Made by a program: the position numbers and the translations under genes | Shown here: positions 36,137 to 46,117 of the stretch, piece after piece | Layout of the letters: every line of letters begins with the position of its first letter | Position numbering within the stretch: the first letter of the stretch is position 1 | From: Talaromyces rugulosus | Lineage: Eukaryota; Ascomycota; Eurotiomycetes; Eurotiales; Trichocomaceae | NCBI RefSeq assembly: GCF_013368755.1 | Contig: NC_049566.1 | Coordinates: forward strand, 3,906,001 to 3,970,000 | Length of the DNA: 64,000 nucleotides | Reading direction: 5' to 3' | Notes under the pieces: generated by a model | Databases searched by the model: none | What the model saw: only the letters and a program-made list of their open reading frames with translations | Told to the model about the DNA's origin: nothing

Positions 36137-38163
36137 GTGGGTCAAACCACAACTTGTCCACAACGTCGCCACTTTGGGGACGCTTATGCTCCGGTGTCTT
36201 CTTTCGTGACAAAGTTCCTGTCGGCGACAAGGGCTTTGTTTCCAGATGTTATCAGGAAGGCTCTTATCCAGGAGTTCTTGCCTGCGACTATCTGTGAGAT
36301 AGTCTCTCATAGAATAGCAGATCAGCGTGAGCAAGCACTTGTCGCACTTTTTTGGAATGGGGTTCTGAATATGGATCCTGGCGGCAAGAGACATGTTATG
36401 CTTGGAGAGGATGATTTGCGTGTCTTTGGTCTTTTGCAGACCAACACGAAAGCATTACTTTACCAAGCTACGTCAGTATGCTCAGCCACAAAGACCAAAC
36501 TTGTGCGTGATTACGCCGAAGCGATTCGGAAGTATGCCAACGCGAACAAGACAAGCACTGGAATTCGTGACCAGGAGTTCCCGGAGAGCCGTCAAAGGAC
36601 AATTGTTCAACAAGCTATTCCAAGGTCAATTCATAGGAGAAGCCAATCGGCTCTCCTCACAATCGTATATGAAGTCGGAATGACTCATTTCCATCAAAAC
36701 TTGGATTACTTTTTGACACCAGGGCGTGGTCCAAACGCCGCAGCAAATACCCTGGCTCATTTTTCGGCTTGGGAGGCCACTGGGGAGTTTTCAGAGTCGT
36801 TAGACAGCGACATCATCACTCAGTTGGTGCAGGATCATTGCCTGCCTTTTCTCGACGTGTTTCCTTGGCCCCGTGTGTCTTCTTCCGATACGCAAAGCGC
36901 GTTGGAACTTCTCCGTCGAGGGATCCACGCCGTGGACCCCCTGGTCATTCTCACACTCGGCGGCGAGACGAGCAAAATGGCTCTGGCTGATTTTGGGCAC
37001 ACATATCAAGCCAGATCTAGGTACCACTATGATCGCTCTCGCCCGGGTGCCCTCCATCGTCCCGGTACCATTCATCTCCGCAATTTTGACGCTCTACCCG
37101 ACCGGAAACAGGACTGCGACTGGGCCGTGATTGTCCTCTCAAATGACCCTGGTTCATTGTATTATTCGGCACATGTGCGACCAGCGGCGACTCGCCTTTT
37201 CTGCTTGACTACTGCAATCCCAAACCTCCTCTGCTGCTTTCTCACACCAGAGAAGCAAGAGAACTCAAAAATCCTCGACGACAAAGAAGTCCTGTGCAAC
37301 GCATGGAAAAGCCTCTATCAGTGGATAATGCGAAAGAAGTCCAGGTTCTCCATAGAGACTGCAATCGAAGACCTGTCTAGTTTTGCACAGATAGAAATTA
37401 CCGAGGACGATGGACCTTCAGAACCTTCAAATAGGTATCGAGTAATCCTTACTCCCGAGGAGGTCGATAGCACTACTCTCATGACACGTACATCACTAGC
37501 TGGCAAGATGAATTCGGCCGTGGCCATTTCTTCAACAACTTTACTTTCCCCCGAGATGTTGTACCCGAGGACATTGACGATGAGCGGTATTTTGTCTTCA
37601 CGGCCGGCGGAATTGACATCCGCGATACCTTCGGCAACACTCTGGGTTTAGAGGCCGATGCACTTATGTTCAAGCTTCAGATCGCTACTATCCCTGCTCA
37701 TCAGCTGGTTAGAGTGCTTGCCGACAACCCATGGGGTAAGGCTTTCGAAAGCCTCTGGAGACACAAGACAGGAAAAACGCTGGAGGATACCATGACCGCT
37801 GGTGATACATTGGACAATCCTGGGCAAGAGAGCATTGGGGGCCATAACATGGTCATTCCTAAATCGTTCTTCGAGATCGGCAAGCAGCGCCCCCTGCGTT
37901 ATGTCTCATATACCCAAAGGCGAAAAAACCAACGCCCCGAAGTTCTCAAACTGCTTCCCGCTGACCCGGGGGATGAAATTTGGTTGCTCGACCAGTTCTT
38001 TCTCAAATACTATCCAGATGGTGGATTGTATCCACTTTCCATTGGCCCACAGTGTCTGGAGCAAACTGCGGGCATTTGCAGATTACACGACATTCTACGA
38101 CATTCTCTTGTGCATCCGCAGCGAACACAATTCACTCACTTCATTTACAATTTACTAACATAG
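36137..38163 (+). pseudogene. Decayed gene for an unrecognised ~670-residue protein
   Basis: The frame is open from 36086, with coding-like sequence from about 36170, but the first ATG is at 36371, well inside that sequence (SSFVTKFLSATRALFPDVI precedes it). It runs to 37651. The natural continuation is in another frame from about 37480 (SWQDEFGRGHFFNNFTFP, ERYFVFTAGGIDIRDTFG, KSFFEIGKQRPLRYVSYTQRR, DEIWLLDQFFLKYYPDGG). Near 38035 the coding look passes to a third frame (VWSKLRAFADYTTFYDIL). No GT..AG intron of usable size explains either change, so I read a 5'-truncated gene with at least two frameshifts. A recognisable phrase is LVILTLGGETSKMALADFG. I do not know the family. It sits in an AT-rich island beside a tRNA gene, as insertions often do. 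Confidence 0.6.
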
Positions 38164-38199
38164 TTATAGATTATAATTTTAATCTTTACTACATCAACA

Positions 38200-38283
38200 G
38201 TCACTATAGCTCAGCGGTAGAGCTTTCGACTGCAGTGACTTCATGCCTTCGAAGGGTCCTCGTTTCGATTACGAGTGGTGACT
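38200..38283 (+). tRNA. tRNA-Cys (GCA) with a short intron
   Basis: A full cloverleaf can be drawn. The acceptor GTCACTA pairs with TGGTGAC (one G-T). The D arm is GCTC-AGCGGTA-GAGC. The anticodon stem is TTCGA/TCGAA, with loop CTGCA carrying anticodon GCA. The T arm is CTCGT-TTCGATT-ACGAG, with discriminator T. About 12 extra bases between anticodon and 3' stem (around 38236-38247) are a tRNA intron in the normal position just after the anticodon. A T run from 38287 is the RNA polymerase III terminator. The body resembles eukaryotic tRNA-Cys, including TATAGCTCAG.GGTAGAGC. Confidence 0.88.
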
Positions 38284-38286
38284 AAC

Positions 38287-38293
38287 TTTTTTT
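38287..38293 (+). terminator. Pol III oligo-T terminator of tRNA-Cys
   Basis: A run of seven T residues directly follows the tRNA body, the standard RNA polymerase III stop. Confidence 0.75.
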
Positions 38294-39550
38294 CTCATTT
38301 TAAAATGGTCCAGGAATTAGTTCTTATTTTTATTAGTAAAAATTTAATAATTAATCAGTGGGAATCTCGGGATATTATTCTTGCAGTTTCTTGAACACCA
38401 AAAGCCTGGTGGTGGAAACGTTTTGAAATAGGGAGACGTTTAATACCCGTATCTGCGGGTAAAAGACGTCGCAAATATGGATATTTTCCAAAAGATGTTA
38501 AATAATAAGTAAAGTATTAAAATTCGTACCCGTATTTACAAAACGTATTAGAATTTAGAGACATCTCAATTTTTTGAGACGTTTCCAAGGGGTGTCGTAG
38601 TTTTTTGGTCTTTTTTTAACGCATTCCCGAACGCTCTTTCCTAAATAGGAATAATGTGAACAACCCAATATTTACCCACGTACACGCTTTACCTTTATAT
38701 ATTTCAACACCACCCTCTTATATATATATATATAACCAGGCTGCGCACTAACATCAACCACCCCCGATGGCCTCACTAATCAGTGCGCGCAGAGGCCACC
38801 CTGCGAGCTTCCTCAGTACGTTGAGATCCCCTTTATGAGGCCTCACTAAACGACTTGCAGGCTTCTCAGGCGCGTCAAATCGGTGGGGCGCAGCTGCTGG
38901 CCTCGCTGCAGCTTCTCAATTTGTAATTACAATACCAAAGATACAAGCGATTTCTATATGAATTGTAATTCAATTTGCAACGTATCAAGAAATATAGACA
39001 TATCGATTTTCTGCAACGCATCAGATTTCTGCCACTTGCAAGTGGTTTGCAACTGTTCGCATTTTGCGACGTTACCGCAACGTTACCATATTGCTGATAC
39101 GTCGCAGAAAGTCACTACGCTCATAAAATTATCTACGTAGCGACTTTGGTAATGGTAAGGTATGTGTAGATTTTTTTTGCAACGTTGCAGAACGATATCC
39201 GCGTTCCCCAAAAACCGGTATTGTTCAATGTTGTTAAGCAGAGCTGTCTGATGAGGCTTTTCCTGAGCCCAATCCCTCAACTAACTTGACAACCAATATT
39301 GACATGAAAGGCTAGTGATAAGTTCCTGCAATACATGTATCATATTGTTATTATTCTTTTTCTTGTGCTTAGAACATTTTGAAGTCTTCATTGCTTTCTT
39401 TATAGTACTTTACATTGGCATTATAGTTTAAGAGTATTCTTTTCTTCAAACTTTTTTTAAAATGTATTATTCGAGCTACTTAATAATAATATTGCGATCT
39501 ATGCCTGCGCGCTGCTTCAGGGAACCTGGCGGGTATGAAGGGTTGGTTCT
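38294..39550. other. AT-rich spacer with scattered short repeats
   Basis: No gene is seen. It contains repeated ACCCGTAT words (38442-38550), a TATATATA tract (38719-38732), two copies of GGCCTCACTAA (near 38769 and 38840) and a block at 38848-38915 resembling one at 36088-36122. It may be the flank of an old insertion. Confidence 0.5.
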
Positions 39551-42500
39551 TCACTTGCGCGATACGTTTATCTCCCCGACTTGGACACTCCAGATCTTCC
39601 ATCGTGCCTCCTCGATCACGTCTCTCTTAAGCCACAGCCCAGGGCGCCGCCTACGGACCTCCGCGGTCGAGCCCTGCGACAACGACGAGTCTTGCGTCGT
39701 ATCCTCTACATCCTTCCGCCGTCCTGTCTCGTTTTCGAGATCCAGCCATTCAAAAAGAAGACGGAGTTGCCAAAGACGATCCTTTATTACTTCGTCTGAG
39801 CTAGGGCATAGTCCCGATGCCGAGTCAATGGCATCCTGCACCGTGCTTTCGAGCACAAGACGGCTATCTACCGCGGACAGGCGAAGCCATGGTGGACTTG
39901 CTATGCCGCGATGGGGTCGGAACTGGAAAGCTGATGGCGGTAAGACTGACGATCGCTCTGTTACATCTAGCCCCTGTAGCGAAGATAGTGCAAAGACCCA
40001 GTCCCAGAGGTCGTACTGGGGCGTCTTGTAGCGCCGGCCCTGGGAGAGAAGTAGTGCAACTGCATTGGGCAGATGACTTGGTCCCTTGGCTGATCCTATC
40101 AGCGAATTTGGAAGAATATCTTGTGCTTCACTCAGTCCAGATAGTGTCGATGCAAAGACCGAGCTCCCAGACGGATCGTACGTTGTGTTCCGTCGTAAGT
40201 AGATGGACTGGCCGCCGTGTCGGAATTTGTCGCGCAGACGTCCGTCTCTGCCGAAATCGAGCACCAATGGCCAGTGATCTCGACCATTTACCTTGACCAT
40301 CGCTAGCTCATCTAACTCAGGCAGCAAACATGGTGCGACGGTATCTTTCGTGGACCCGTCTTTCATGACGAGAGAAACAGGTGTTGATATCGGCCGTCTT
40401 GTATCCACATCTCTGGCAACCAGGCAGCGCGGTTCAGCGGCCAAAACCCAGAGGTGCCTGAAAGCCTGGAGATGGCATTTGTTGTCTAATACAGACATGG
40501 GGAAGATCGGGTAGAAAGCACACATCATCGATGCAATCGCTAAATTGGAAGTTCCCAAAGTATAGTTCCCGCCGCCTAGGAAGAGCAACCCAACAGCCAT
40601 GTGTGCTGCCATATGGCTGCCGTAAGGGGTATCAGGATCGACCCGGCCGTGAAGAGAACGTAATCGGCGAAAAAGAGCCAAATCTCCAGTGCCAGCCATA
40701 ACAGCAGCCGCAGATATTGCTACGATATCCTGGCAGTGACGCACAGAGTTGCGCGCCAACCGGCCATCGTAGTGCAAAGCGGGAAGTCGAACAATGCGAA
40801 TAAATTGATCGAGATATAACAGCAATAAGTCTTTTGCTTTGGGATTACCTGAACCGGCATATCGTAGACCAAGTGCAAAGCAGAGACCGGCAATTATGTT
40901 AAAAAAGGGCATATCATCACTCGACAGGCGGCGAAATTCCGTAAGCTTATAACGCTTCCTATACGCCGCTGGAATGCTGCGGAGGAGCCACTTGGAACTA
41001 GGCTCAATAGAATCCCACATAATAATATGTCGAGCCATTGTCCGTAGCAGGAACAAGTCTGGCCGTACATAGTCGAACTGTACTGTTGTGTCCGGGATAT
41101 CGACTTTACGGGCAATTGTCTCATCGTTTGTTTTCATAAAGATGATCGCGAGAGCAACCGTAGCACCGGCAGTGGCTCTGTCCAAAATATGAACCAAATC
41201 CACATTCTTCGTTCCTACGGCCAGAGTGAGAAGCCGCTCGACCACTTGCATATCGCGTAACCCCTGAAGGTCTTTACCCTTGCCAAGATTGATGAGTCCG
41301 AGGGCGAAGCCAGCGGCTAGTCGATAACCCTCATCGCGCAGGTCGTCCTGCAAAATCGAGCCGTCGTCTTGATCAATATTCTCGATTTCGGACAAAAGAA
41401 TCTCGCTCATTCGTCGATGCTGAGAACTGCAATATAACAGCCCAATGCCCATAACGCCAGCTGTCTGCGTAAGTGGCGACAGATTCAACTCCGCCGCGCC
41501 CTGAGGCAACATTCGTGTAACATGTACCGAGAGCAAACGCGCGATAAGCGTATCCATCGTCCCTAGGTACGATGCTGACAAGCCCAATAAAAGGCCGATT
41601 GATGTCATTGTATGTTTGGGGGTCAAGTATTTAAAAGCAACCCACTTGGCTAGGTTCTTTAGATGTCCGTTCAAACCAAGAGCGAGAAGGAACCCGGCAT
41701 GTCTGTTGGTCAGTTCCTGAGGTTTGTTATATAGAATCCAAGAGGTATCGATACCCCGGGAAGCCCGAGATATGGCAAGGCCCGTGGCAGCCCCGTTATG
41801 GAAGAAGGCCCAGCAAACTTTCTCTTCGTTGAAAGCGGACCTATCGGCACTAATGGTCACGTTCGATGGCTTCATAACACACTGCAAAGAAAACGATGGT
41901 ATCGGTAGCTTTTCGGTCAATAAAGGCGAACGACCACTGAACATAAACATGGCTCGACCAGCAGGAACAGATAAAGTCCTCAAAGTCACTAGCTGGACAA
42001 CCTCTTTTTGCGCTTCAAGGAGGTCAGAATCAGACCATTCTGGCTCTGGAGTGCATTGAGCCACTGGTGCCTTGGACTGATTGAGAAGCTTCGCCGCTTC
42101 CAAAAATCGCCAGTCCTCCCGGAATATCAGCCTCGTGATGGCTATACGATCCGCTTCAACGGAAGCCTCAAATGAATTTGCAAGTTCAAACTCCAAAGTG
42201 TTAGCGCCGATATGATGGACGTCACGGATAGAGTTGTGGGTTGTTGTAAGGTGCATCTTCGAAGCTGGTACAGAAACAGCCTCTGTTTCCATAGACAGAT
42301 GAAGGTCATCTCGATCAATGAGTTCCGCCAAGGCGGATGTCCATGACGCTGGAGGCTCCATTTGGCAGCGCACAATTGTTTCGGACAACGGTGCACTTAC
42401 ACCCTCTGGAAACGTCTCAATGACATTATTTGTCAACCCCCAGCGGAGGAATAGTTTGACCTTGTCGACTGTAGTAGACGTTTGAGTTACTTCAGATATG

Positions 42501-45500
42501 TAACCGTTGATTGCCAGAGTCCTGGGGGTGAGTCTATACACATCCTTCCACGAGCTGCCCTTACCAGGCTTCCGATCAGTGGCAGAGACAACATCAAGGA
42601 GAGTGAAAAAGGGGCGTCTTGGCGTTTCGCGAATCGAGTTCTGTAGGTGGTCAAAAATAGAGGGCGGAACGAAAGGTTCGGAGGGAATTTCCAAGCTTGT
42701 TATTTGATTGTCCTGGAATTCCCAACAAGACATCGTAGCCATCTCCGTGCCATAGTAACTATCGTCTTTCCAGGTCCATGATTCCCATCCCACCCATCTA
42801 CCGATCTGAGCCAGAATCGGTGCGAGCAATCCAGTCTCATTATATGAATTTTCGCTTTCGTGAATGGAAAGCTTTTGCTCTTCTCGCAGTAGGTGAAGGC
42901 CGACAAGAATGCTACACAATGCCATGCGCCGTGTATTCTGACTTTGACACAGAGCTGTGGGAAGATATCCCTCGGAGCCAGAAGCAGACTCGCCCTGGGG
43001 GCTTTCGAAAAATTCACGGGCAAGATCCACGCAGCGGATCACATAGGAGTTTTTCGATTGATCGGTCGGTTTTATAAATTGTTGCTGCTCCAGCTGAGGT
43101 GACTCGTCACCGTCATCGCGGTTCATACTTGAAAGCCATGACCACGAGTTGCTCATCATCCACGATGATGTGACCCCGGAAGACCCCGCCATTGATTTTA
43201 CCATGGATTCCCAGCTCTCCTGATCGGAGTGGCTACCACTGCTGGACCGCAAAAGGCCCTTCTTGCGTCTCTGTTTCCCTGCACTGGGAGTGCGGGATGA
43301 ATGTGAATCGATGAAACCGACCGCCATCGTAAAGAGCACAACAACGAACGCGGTCCATTCTAGATCGGTTTCGTCCGACTCTCTAGAGTATAACCACCGC
43401 AGAACTTCCAACCAGGCTGTATAAAGGCCGTCGGCAGCGCGAAGAGAGTCCCTGAGCACGAAACGGCAGACGTCTAAAGCCTTTTTGACGAAAGGGTTTT
43501 TAGCTTGAAGCTGGATCACAATATGGTGGCGACGATTCTCAGAGTCAAACAAATCCACTTTACCACGCGAAGAGGAGTGTCCAACTCCCACCAGTTTTAA
43601 ATCTTGGTCGTTGATAGTTCTTGTCAAACCTGTGTCCTGTGTTCGACTTTGAAGGATAGACAAGCGGCTTGGCGCATGCATTGTTAGATTGGTTGGAAGG
43701 TCGATTTTGATCGGCGGACTCCATGGTGATTGCAAAGTCAGCTCTCCTTTGCCATTTATGGTAGATGATAAAGCTAATATCCTTGATACATCTCCATCCA
43801 CAATCTTGCAAGCATCTATCACGTTAGGAGCATGTCGTATGCTTGTTGCTTGAACTACCAGGGTATTCGGCTTTTTCTTTTGTGATTTCCTTTGCCTGTG
43901 GGAAGAGATAGCCTCGTTATCGGAAAGGCCCACATTCTCAATTTTGAGATCCACAACGACGAGTGATTTGGAGTTTTTGTCAAGCAAGCAGAGCCCGATG
44001 TTAATGGGGTTTCTGGCTTTGGCTCGGCGTGTTTCATCAGACCGCAGTGTAAATATCTTGGGTTTCTCAGCAGTCCTCAACTCAGAGAAGGAAAGATTGC
44101 CGCTCGATACGGCGGAAGAGAAGCTCTCAATTTTATGTAGCATCATCTCTTTCGGCAGTTCAGAAATCGACCCTGTCAGACCCATACTCTCAAATCCTTC
44201 AAAATCACCGCCATTGTTGAGTTCCTCAAGGAGACGGTCGACGGGGCCTTCTAGGAAACCACTTGCGGCGCTAAACACTGAAGCATTCCCAGCGAGAGAG
44301 CCCCTCAAATTATGACCAAAGCTAGCTCGATTGCTGTGTGCACCTATTGATTGTCGTAGGCTACCGTGGTTCGTTACCATTCCGGGGTTTCCCGTAGCAA
44401 GATCTGAGAAAGTTGTTCTATCTTGACTGGTCCCTAGATCCGCCCTTGCCAACAAGGAGCTTATACGCCGTGAGGTCTTTGAAGGGCCACCCATTTCTGC
44501 AAATTCTTGGCCCATTTGAGAGGCAAAATCAGCTTTTTCGGAGTTGTCGTCGTCCTGAAGTGCTTGTGAGAACGAAGGGCCGGATATATTTCTATTCGTG
44601 CCGAGACTCTCTCTCATACCGGAAGGACGAGCAACCGGTGTTGATGCACCTGGTGTCATTCCAAAGTGAGAGCTGCGTCTGTTTGAGCGTGCACCGCTAT
44701 GTGCTGGCTTTTTGCGTTGCTTCGACTCCTGATTGGTGGCCTCCAACTTATAGCGGGCTGTCCAGATAGTGTACAGACCAGTCTTCGTATTCATCGTTAT
44801 TACTATGATCAGTGGAGGGCCATCGGATTTATCTCCTGGTAGTTCATTGGCGCTAGAGACGTAAAGAATTTCATCCGCGGGGTCCAGAGCATCGAATCCA
44901 TTACTACGGGTTGACTGGTTCGAAACGACTAAGCCCATTTCTGCATGAGGATCTGTCAACGAAAACGTCCGAGGCATGTCTGGTTCTCTGGGCCTTTTCC
45001 GCGGTCGAGACGGAGTTGTAGATGTCAAAGTAGCGGATAGCCGAGCGTCTTTGCCCCTGGAAGACGTAAAAGACTGATTTAGCTGGGACTCAGGAAAGTA
45101 CTGTTGCGACATGAAGGAGTTTGGAGGCGCTATAACAGATAGTGTCTCTGCTTCGTCCAGCAATCTGCTCTGGAAGACCAGCCCCCGAGGCGAGGCGAAA
45201 ACAGAATCAACTTCGAACGGCAAGGGTATGACATGGCTGTTTCCGGCTAGAAAAAAGATATGTGCTTGAGTTTTGAGAATAACAACCAAGGCTTTCGACG
45301 GATCATTGAACATGCTAAGGCGTCCTCGCCTAGCCTGGCTTTCATTCGTGCCCATAATCGAATCTAGATCGTCCGTGCTGGCTTTCGTTCGTTCGCGGGG
45401 TTTTGATGCAGGTAGCGCATGGACATGAGGCATAGGTGCACGACGAGTACCCTGATCGGCGTCCTGAGAGCATATAGAAGGAAATGATGCGAGGACGACA

Positions 45501-45727
45501 TGCCGTATATCTTCTTTTTCGATGTCCACCTTGAAGACGCGCTTCACAACACCCCCTCGCGACCAGACGGCGCAATTCTTCGTGTATACCACATCATCAT
45601 CTCGACCCGGTTCTTGCGGTATCCACGTATAGTGTTGCTGCGACGGTTCTAGAGGGAGGAGGCCCTCAGCAATGAGGAAGGGCAATGCAGGGGGTTCGTG
45701 CAGGCCAAGGGATTGCACCGATGCCAT
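39551..45727 (-). CDS. apc1: Anaphase-promoting complex subunit 1 (APC1/BimE)
   Basis: The largest scaffold subunit of the APC/C ubiquitin ligase that triggers anaphase and mitotic exit; the Aspergillus orthologue is BimE. A single uninterrupted exon of 2058 aa, the expected size. The start MASVQSLGLHEPPALPFLIAEG is conserved. The N-terminal half is a WD-like region with long disordered Ser/Arg-rich loops (phosphorylation-rich in relatives). The C-terminal half has the proteasome/cyclosome repeats: LGLNGHLKNLAKW, GLLLGLSASYLGTMD, AGVMGIGLLYCSSQHRRMSEIL, AAGFALGLINLGKGKDL, AGLCFALGLRYAGSGN, AHMAVGLLFLGGGNYTLG. It is divergent from the Nup37-like gene over a 390 bp shared promoter. No defect is visible. 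Confidence 0.96.
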   Translation of the reverse strand: MASVQSLGLHEPPALPFLIAEGLLPLEPSQQHYTWIPQEPGRDDDVVYTKNCAVWSRGGVVKRVFKVDIEKEDIRHVVLASFPSICSQDADQGTRRAPMPHVHALPASKPRERTKASTDDLDSIMGTNESQARRGRLSMFNDPSKALVVILKTQAHIFFLAGNSHVIPLPFEVDSVFASPRGLVFQSRLLDEAETLSVIAPPNSFMSQQYFPESQLNQSFTSSRGKDARLSATLTSTTPSRPRKRPREPDMPRTFSLTDPHAEMGLVVSNQSTRSNGFDALDPADEILYVSSANELPGDKSDGPPLIIVITMNTKTGLYTIWTARYKLEATNQESKQRKKPAHSGARSNRRSSHFGMTPGASTPVARPSGMRESLGTNRNISGPSFSQALQDDDNSEKADFASQMGQEFAEMGGPSKTSRRISSLLARADLGTSQDRTTFSDLATGNPGMVTNHGSLRQSIGAHSNRASFGHNLRGSLAGNASVFSAASGFLEGPVDRLLEELNNGGDFEGFESMGLTGSISELPKEMMLHKIESFSSAVSSGNLSFSELRTAEKPKIFTLRSDETRRAKARNPINIGLCLLDKNSKSLVVVDLKIENVGLSDNEAISSHRQRKSQKKKPNTLVVQATSIRHAPNVIDACKIVDGDVSRILALSSTINGKGELTLQSPWSPPIKIDLPTNLTMHAPSRLSILQSRTQDTGLTRTINDQDLKLVGVGHSSSRGKVDLFDSENRRHHIVIQLQAKNPFVKKALDVCRFVLRDSLRAADGLYTAWLEVLRWLYSRESDETDLEWTAFVVVLFTMAVGFIDSHSSRTPSAGKQRRKKGLLRSSSGSHSDQESWESMVKSMAGSSGVTSSWMMSNSWSWLSSMNRDDGDESPQLEQQQFIKPTDQSKNSYVIRCVDLAREFFESPQGESASGSEGYLPTALCQSQNTRRMALCSILVGLHLLREEQKLSIHESENSYNETGLLAPILAQIGRWVGWESWTWKDDSYYGTEMATMSCWEFQDNQITSLEIPSEPFVPPSIFDHLQNSIRETPRRPFFTLLDVVSATDRKPGKGSSWKDVYRLTPRTLAINGYISEVTQTSTTVDKVKLFLRWGLTNNVIETFPEGVSAPLSETIVRCQMEPPASWTSALAELIDRDDLHLSMETEAVSVPASKMHLTTTHNSIRDVHHIGANTLEFELANSFEASVEADRIAITRLIFREDWRFLEAAKLLNQSKAPVAQCTPEPEWSDSDLLEAQKEVVQLVTLRTLSVPAGRAMFMFSGRSPLLTEKLPIPSFSLQCVMKPSNVTISADRSAFNEEKVCWAFFHNGAATGLAISRASRGIDTSWILYNKPQELTNRHAGFLLALGLNGHLKNLAKWVAFKYLTPKHTMTSIGLLLGLSASYLGTMDTLIARLLSVHVTRMLPQGAAELNLSPLTQTAGVMGIGLLYCSSQHRRMSEILLSEIENIDQDDGSILQDDLRDEGYRLAAGFALGLINLGKGKDLQGLRDMQVVERLLTLAVGTKNVDLVHILDRATAGATVALAIIFMKTNDETIARKVDIPDTTVQFDYVRPDLFLLRTMARHIIMWDSIEPSSKWLLRSIPAAYRKRYKLTEFRRLSSDDMPFFNIIAGLCFALGLRYAGSGNPKAKDLLLLYLDQFIRIVRLPALHYDGRLARNSVRHCQDIVAISAAAVMAGTGDLALFRRLRSLHGRVDPDTPYGSHMAAHMAVGLLFLGGGNYTLGTSNLAIASMMCAFYPIFPMSVLDNKCHLQAFRHLWVLAAEPRCLVARDVDTRRPISTPVSLVMKDGSTKDTVAPCLLPELDELAMVKVNGRDHWPLVLDFGRDGRLRDKFRHGGQSIYLRRNTTYDPSGSSVFASTLSGLSEAQDILPNSLIGSAKGPSHLPNAVALLLSQGRRYKTPQYDLWDWVFALSSLQGLDVTERSSVLPPSAFQFRPHRGIASPPWLRLSAVDSRLVLESTVQDAIDSASGLCPSSDEVIKDRLWQLRLLFEWLDLENETGRRKDVEDTTQDSSLSQGSTAEVRRRRPGLWLKRDVIEEARWKIWSVQVGEINVSRK

Positions 45728-46117
45728 TGTTGGCGACGCTGTTGAGAGTGACTCGAGATGAGGTTTGCAAGGCTGCCCTCCATATGGGAAACATTCATCG
45801 TAGGGTAGTTACTGGCTGCTCTGTCGAGGCGATGATGCGCGCCATGGGATGAAGACGTGTTCAGTGTTGTTGTTATTTTTATTTTTTGCTTTGTTTTGTT
45901 CTTGCTCATGCTGGAGCTCCCGCCTTCCCGCTGTGCGGAGACCGTGACGGCGACGACGCGCTTGGCGGCCGAAGCTTAGTTTTCTCCAAATCACAATAAC
46001 CTCGACTTTCGGCAGAATTTCGATTTGAACTTCCATTTCCCTTCACATCAAGGCCCTCGAGAGCGATGCACTGATCTCGATCTCGAACATACCGCTATCC
46101 AGTTGCTGTTGCCCACC
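45728..46117. promoter_or_regulatory. Shared promoter of apc1 and the Nup37-like gene
   Basis: A 390 bp gap between two divergent start codons, with T-rich and purine-rich tracts but no clear TATA box. The short distance means both housekeeping genes must take their promoters from it. Confidence 0.6.

Noticed and set aside
35852..36394. 180-codon minus-strand frame
   Set aside because: It overlaps the better coding-like plus-strand orphan gene and has no recognisable domain.
37480..37510. Programmed ribosomal frameshift in the orphan gene
   Set aside because: No slippery heptamer or following structure is apparent, and a second frame change and missing start fit decay better.
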